64,000 nucleotides of DNA. Origin: Dimorphilus gyrociliatus. Taxonomy: Eukaryota; Annelida; Polychaeta; Dinophilidae. Each line of letters begins with the position of its first letter. Position 1 is the first letter of the stretch. The position numbers were made by a program, and so were the translations under genes. Below, piece by piece: positions 59,510 to 64,000 of this stretch. The notes beneath the pieces were generated by a model. It saw only the letters and a list, made by a program, of their open reading frames with translations, was not told the origin of the DNA and did not search any database. The stretch covers positions 925,777 to 989,776 of the forward strand of contig CAJFCJ010000024.1 of the NCBI GenBank assembly GCA_904063045.1. Direction: 5' to 3'.

Positions 59510-62500
59510 ATGCAAAATACTACAGAGAGTCAGAATCTTTTTGTAACTGCTATAAACTATTTGCAGCCGTATTTAACGGGTTTAATATGTTCTTTAGGTA
59601 TTATTGGAAATTTATTGAACATAGCTGTTTTGGGACAGCATAGAATGAGAAAATGCGTTTCTTTAGAGAGAACGTCCATACTCGGTTTTATAGCACTTTC
59701 TATATCGGATACGCTTGTATGCTTATGGATGTTACCTAAAATCTTTCTTCATCATTCTCAACTTGTATTTAAAGTGAAATCCTTTGGTGTGTTTTACCAA
59801 AAATATGGACACGCGATCTTGGATGTTTTCGTAATGCTCTCTACTTGGATAACTGTTGTAATGGGTATTGTTAGATTTATTATATCCAAGTATCCTTTTG
59901 TGGCTAAATCTTACGTCAAATCAAAGAGATATATTATTATATTAATCCTTTTACTTCCAGTCTGCATAATTTGTAGTATACCTTCTTTTTTCTACTATAC
60001 ACACGTAACTTATAATGGATCCTACGTTGTATTTCCAACGTCATTCGTCATGAATAAACAAAGGAAATTAGCTTATATCATCTTTAAATTTTGGATCAAA
60101 TTCTTTCTGCCAATACTTTTAATGGGCTTCTGTAATTTTCAACTAATCAAAGGTAATTGGAAAATTATTAAAATTATTCATATACAATTCCCTATCTTGC
60201 TAGAAATTTGTTTCTTAGAGACAAAATGATAAGTATTTTTTAATTTTCAATTCTTAGAAATTCTTTTGCAGTTATTCATATGCATAATAATTATTCATAT
60301 ATATAATTGGTATGTCAATTTTAATTACGAAGATAAGTCAAATGAGTACTTGATGTGCAAAAGAACTATTTATAGAAGACTGTAGCCATTGTATCATTTT
60401 TAGCCAAGTAATATAAAACGAAAAGTAAAATTTAAATAACAAAAAAGAAGGAGAAAATAAATGAAGAAGAGGCAATGAGAATGAGATTTGTAATAAAAGC
60501 GTAAGACAGAGAGAGAGTGAGAGAGAGATTGAATATCCAAACTTGAAATACAGAATAATGCATGTTCGTCAGTCATTAAACAAATCTTTGACACTATATT
60601 TTACACAAAGGTATCTAACTTCTTTCGTATGCTGTTGATAAACGTACAGCATGTAAATGATAGATTAAGAAAATTTTATTGGTCGGTCATGTTCATGGCC
60701 TAAATAATTAAGTATTTTATATGTAGTATCATATAAACTTATATAGTTTTTATTAAATCTAACAAAAACGTAAGATGTTAGACTGTACAGAATGTAACTC
60801 CAAAGCTGTACAGTCACAATCTTACATGATAGCTGAAAGATACTAATGCAAGATAGAGATAAAAAAAGAACACATAGAAACGAAAAAAAGCGACGATAGT
60901 TCTCTTTTCTTCCTATATCCGCAAAAAAGTCTATCTAGTCGTTCTGTATAACGTATTCTTGTATTTTAATTATTACTATCTTGGGTTTAGGTAAAAAAAA
61001 AAAAAGTAGAGAGGGAGACGAACGTTTCAATTCGAGAGAGAAACTTACTTTCATTTCATAGTGCTTGTCTTACATTCCCTTTAACATAAAATCCCCGGAC
61101 GGTCATCTGCTCTCAAAAACTTATCCTTCAACTCTTTTAAAACAAAGGGAGAGAAAATATATAAATCAATACTTTCCTTCTCCTTTATCTTACTAGTTTG
61201 ATTGATTTATAACGAAAATTAATTAAATTAAGACGAATTACTTTCGTAAAGACAAAAAGTTTTGGGCGTGCTGAATTTACTAATCTTGCATATTTCCCAA
61301 AATAGGATTTTAACGAAAAGAGAATAAATAAAATATAATGAACATTGATTAATTTGTTATTGTTCATATAAAAGACAGAAAGAAACACTATATTGTTTAG
61401 CATCGTGATTTAGCCTACTAGCTTATTGTTTAGATTTCATGGCCCAGAGGATATAATCAATCAAATTCTTTTCTCTTATGATTTATCTTAAATGATGGGA
61501 AAAGTAAAAACAAAAATCAGAGAGTAAGGAAGAAGATGTAAAATTACCGTTATTTTTCAATAGGTCACTATGTCATGTAAGATGTAAGGAGTATAACTTT
61601 TCCCAAAGTAATAGCTATCATCATCTGGTAATTTTTCCAATTCTCTTGTCTCCTCTCGGCCGCCTATCCACTGAAGAAGAATAAAACTCTCGTTGATGAA
61701 TATACTAATAATCAAATTATAGATAACTAAGTATGTAGTAATTACTAATTATTAAAAATATAATATATCGTAGCTTAGTAACAGAAAAGGGTAGAAAATA
61801 GAAAAAAAGAACGATTGAAATTCGCCAAAAAAATTCATAATTATTTATTTATGTGTAATTTAAGTATAGGATTGTTTTGGAAGGCAATGGAACAAGAGCC
61901 ACAGAGAGAGAGCGAGAGAGAGCGAGAGAGAGAGTTTAAACTATGAAAAATTAAACGAGAATCGATTGTTTATATTATTACGCAAACAATCATATCAAGT
62001 GATTCCTTCTTCCTCCATCTCTCTCTCTCTCATTCCTTCTTCTTTCTCTCTTTTATCATTGATTAGCAGACTATTAAACAACAAGGAACAAAAGAAAATT
62101 TTACCTTTTGATCTCCTATTGACTATTGAAAAACGTCATTTACCAATTAAATATATCGAATATGCAAAAGAATTTTGACCACCACTTTAAGTTTATTCTA
62201 ATTATCAATATTTTTCTATTTAATATCAAAAATCAGTAATTTATAAAATGTTTTCCAATTTCCTTTGAAAGTTTTGTACCTATCGAGTGTTTTACGTTCT
62301 CGAATATGTGCTCATGCTCATCCTACGACGCACAGCAAACACGTTACGATTACTCTTATCGTTATTATCCTTCTCTTTATCCTACTAATGACACCTGCAG
62401 AAATCATTGATTTAGTTTTAAATATAAGATCACCATCGAAAGGAAAAGGCAAGTTTTTAATGGCTTGCTGCAACTTGGTTAATATTATACAAGCTATGAA

Positions 62501-62708
62501 TTTTGCTTTAAACTTTCTACTCTATACTTCATTTAATGCGACGTTTCGAAAAACTTTAATCTCTTTGACTAGAAGATGCTTTAGATTAAGAAGACCTTTT
62601 GACGATAGAAATAGCCTAAGAACATCAATGACCAGCGTTCGAGTTAGAATAAAGCATACAGAAGAAATTCCGCTGCATCACTTGCACAAAAAACACTCGT
62701 TTGCCTGA
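59510..62708 (+). CDS. Neuropeptide-type rhodopsin-class GPCR
   Basis: Two exons, 59510-60152 (TM1-TM5) and 62272-62708 (TM6, TM7 and tail), join in phase 1 to give 359 aa. TM1 (about 20-42) has GIIGNLLNIAVLG. TM2 reads LGFIALSISDTLVCLWMLP. TM3 ends MGIVRFIISKYP, so DRY is replaced by VRF. TM6 includes LLMTPAEIIDLV, and TM7 carries NFLLYTSFNATFRKT in the NPxxY position. The NFLLYxxFNxxFR ending is typical of invertebrate peptide receptors of the FMRFamide/myosuppressin-like groups. The usual Cys pair linking TM3 and loop 2 is not visible. The N-terminus has an NTT sequon. The 2.1-kb intron contains a hairpin (60770-60825). AATAAA is at 62904-62909. The ligand is unassigned. Confidence 0.84.
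60770..60825 (+). ncRNA. Hairpin in GPCR intron, possible miRNA-like precursor
   Basis: The left arm 60770-60790 (GTAAGATGTTAGACTGTACAG) and right arm 60806-60825 pair over 7 outer and 10 inner base pairs with a small internal loop of 4 by 3 and a 15-nt terminal loop. The stem is short for a microRNA precursor, and I recognise no known seed. It could also be a small inverted repeat left by a mobile element. Confidence 0.25.
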
Positions 62709-62909
62709 AGAATCATTTGAAATTTACAATTCATTAAAAGGCATTTTTACTTTTGAAAACCGGAAGAAAAGTTGATAATTTTCAGATGATCTACGTTGTT
62801 TTTCTTCTCTGAAAAGAAGAGATGCCTGAATATTATAATAATAATTTCTATTTCTTATTATCTTTGCTACAAGTAGTATTTGAAGGGTCTATTTACTTCA
62901 TAAAATAAA

Positions 62910-64000
62910 CATATTCATACATCTTTTGTAACTGTTTAAAATTATTATTGATTGACAGACAGACAAACAGACAAACAGATAGACAAGAAGAGGTAAAAAA
63001 AACCATGAAATCGCAAAGGATATAGATAATATAATTGATAGAAAAATTTTAATTTACACGCGTTACAAGGACTCTTAAATTAGAAATAATTCCTACAATA
63101 AAAAAGCTTTCAGTTGAATTGTGTCGAGTTGGGTTAGTACTGGGAATAATATAATCAACTATTGCCTATTAATTAGTTACTGTTCAAATATGGTTACCAC
63201 TATATCTGGGTTTGAGAAACAAAAGAAAAAAAATACAGTTTCATTAAAAAACCTCTCATATATAGATATATATTTATTTCCATTACTATAAGCGCGAAGT
63301 AGACAGACTGTCTACAAGCAGAGATCGTGAGACACATTCGCAAATAATTAAAAACATATTTAGGGAATTGATATTAGTTTCACCCTCTTAGCGATATCAA
63401 ACTTTTCTTATTGTGTTTTTTATCTATATTTTATCATTTTTCCCTTCTTTATCCGAGCAGTTTAACTATGTCAAAAACAGGGGAATGAATGATAGCGAAA
63501 TGACTATTACTAAGAGTACAAGTTTTCTGTTTTTCTTATAATTCAATTAATTTTTATTTTAATTGAATTTTTCATTTATTTTAAATATTTTAGTAATATT
63601 TTTCTTTCTTTCACGTGACATTTGTCATTAGTCAAAAAGTGATTTTTATATCTATAAAATGTCTCATTTATTAGTACACTTCAGAAAAAGTGAGCTATAA
63701 AACTTCATGACCCAAATATACTAAAGTATTAGTTACAACAACTTGTTTGACACTCTGTGACATTTATCATCTAACCATTTATCCATCTATCCATCCCTCC
63801 CTCTCTCTTTCCTCTTCCTCTTTTTCTCTCTTAATAATTAAATTAAACAAATGATACTTATTTATGGCTGTAATATACACTATATATATTTATATATAAC
63901 TAATTAAATTATCATTAATACCCTTAGGACAGAACTAGCCATTATATCATATATATAAAAGTAATGAGAGCGTTCTCGGAAAAAGTTAAGGAGAGGCTAA
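62910..64000. other. Right-hand end, no gene recognised
   Basis: AT-rich with the GACA repeat and a pyrimidine-rich patch at 63785-63835. No supported exon. Confidence 0.6.
62954..62985. repeat. (GACA)n microsatellite
   Basis: Imperfect tetranucleotide repeat of GACA and AACA units downstream of the GPCR gene. Confidence 0.85.

Noticed and set aside
1-64000. CRISPR arrays, insertion sequences, operons and other prokaryotic features; viral or retroelement coding sequences
   Set aside because: None were seen. Introns, the tRNA type and gene content are those of an animal nuclear genome, and no reverse transcriptase, integrase or transposase frame was recognised.

Overview
The window is AT-rich animal nuclear DNA. 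It shows short spliceosomal introns (many of 55-80 nt), GT-AG junctions, AATAAA polyadenylation signals, a eukaryotic tRNA gene with internal A and B boxes, and metazoan-specific families (Patched, rhodopsin GPCRs, sacsin, MTFR, BK-channel beta-like, NHL). There are many (GA)n/(CT)n and (TA)n microsatellites. Gene density and intron size suggest an invertebrate with a fairly compact genome. A lophotrochozoan is my guess, but nothing here fixes the phylum. All gene models were spliced by hand from reading frame, phase and junctions.

Layout. 1-2.6 kb: microsatellites and a small GC-raised block. 2.6 kb: tRNA-Val(UAC), minus. 2.88-4.55 kb: LicD/fukutin-like transferase, plus. 7.67-15.28 kb: minus-strand two-TM protein of the BK-channel beta (KCNMB/TipE-like) type. 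Its 6.7-kb first intron holds a plus-strand NHL-repeat gene (10.6-13.6 kb), and a possible 40-aa secreted peptide gene lies inside that gene's own intron. 16.5-18.65 and 19.6-20.5 kb: two rhodopsin-class GPCRs. 21.3-22.9 kb: mitochondrial fission regulator (MTFR) family. 23.27-37.37 kb: a 16-exon patched gene, read end to end with consistent phase at every junction. 38.29-51.32 kb: a 9-exon sacsin-type gene of about 4,081 aa with three HSP90-like repeats and a C-terminal HEPN domain, including one exon of 8.1 kb. 52.75-53.36 kb: minus-strand Cys-rich single-pass membrane protein. 53.4-57.3 kb: mostly empty. 57.4-57.9 kb: 77-aa secreted peptide gene with TATA box and polyA signal. 58.6-59.3 kb: 3' end of an unidentified gene. 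59.5-62.7 kb: a peptide-type GPCR.

Biology. Signalling and membrane genes dominate: Hedgehog reception (patched), three GPCRs, a channel accessory subunit and one or two candidate secreted peptides. The most notable reading is that this patched has lost the conserved acidic RND motifs in both TM4 and TM10, although the rest of the protein is clearly Patched. Other points to check are a BK-beta-type gene lacking one conserved cysteine pair, over-represented palindromes TAGGCCTA and TATACWGTATA, CTCF-like cores mostly near gene boundaries, repeated use of GTTTGT splice donors, and a hairpin inside the last GPCR's intron.
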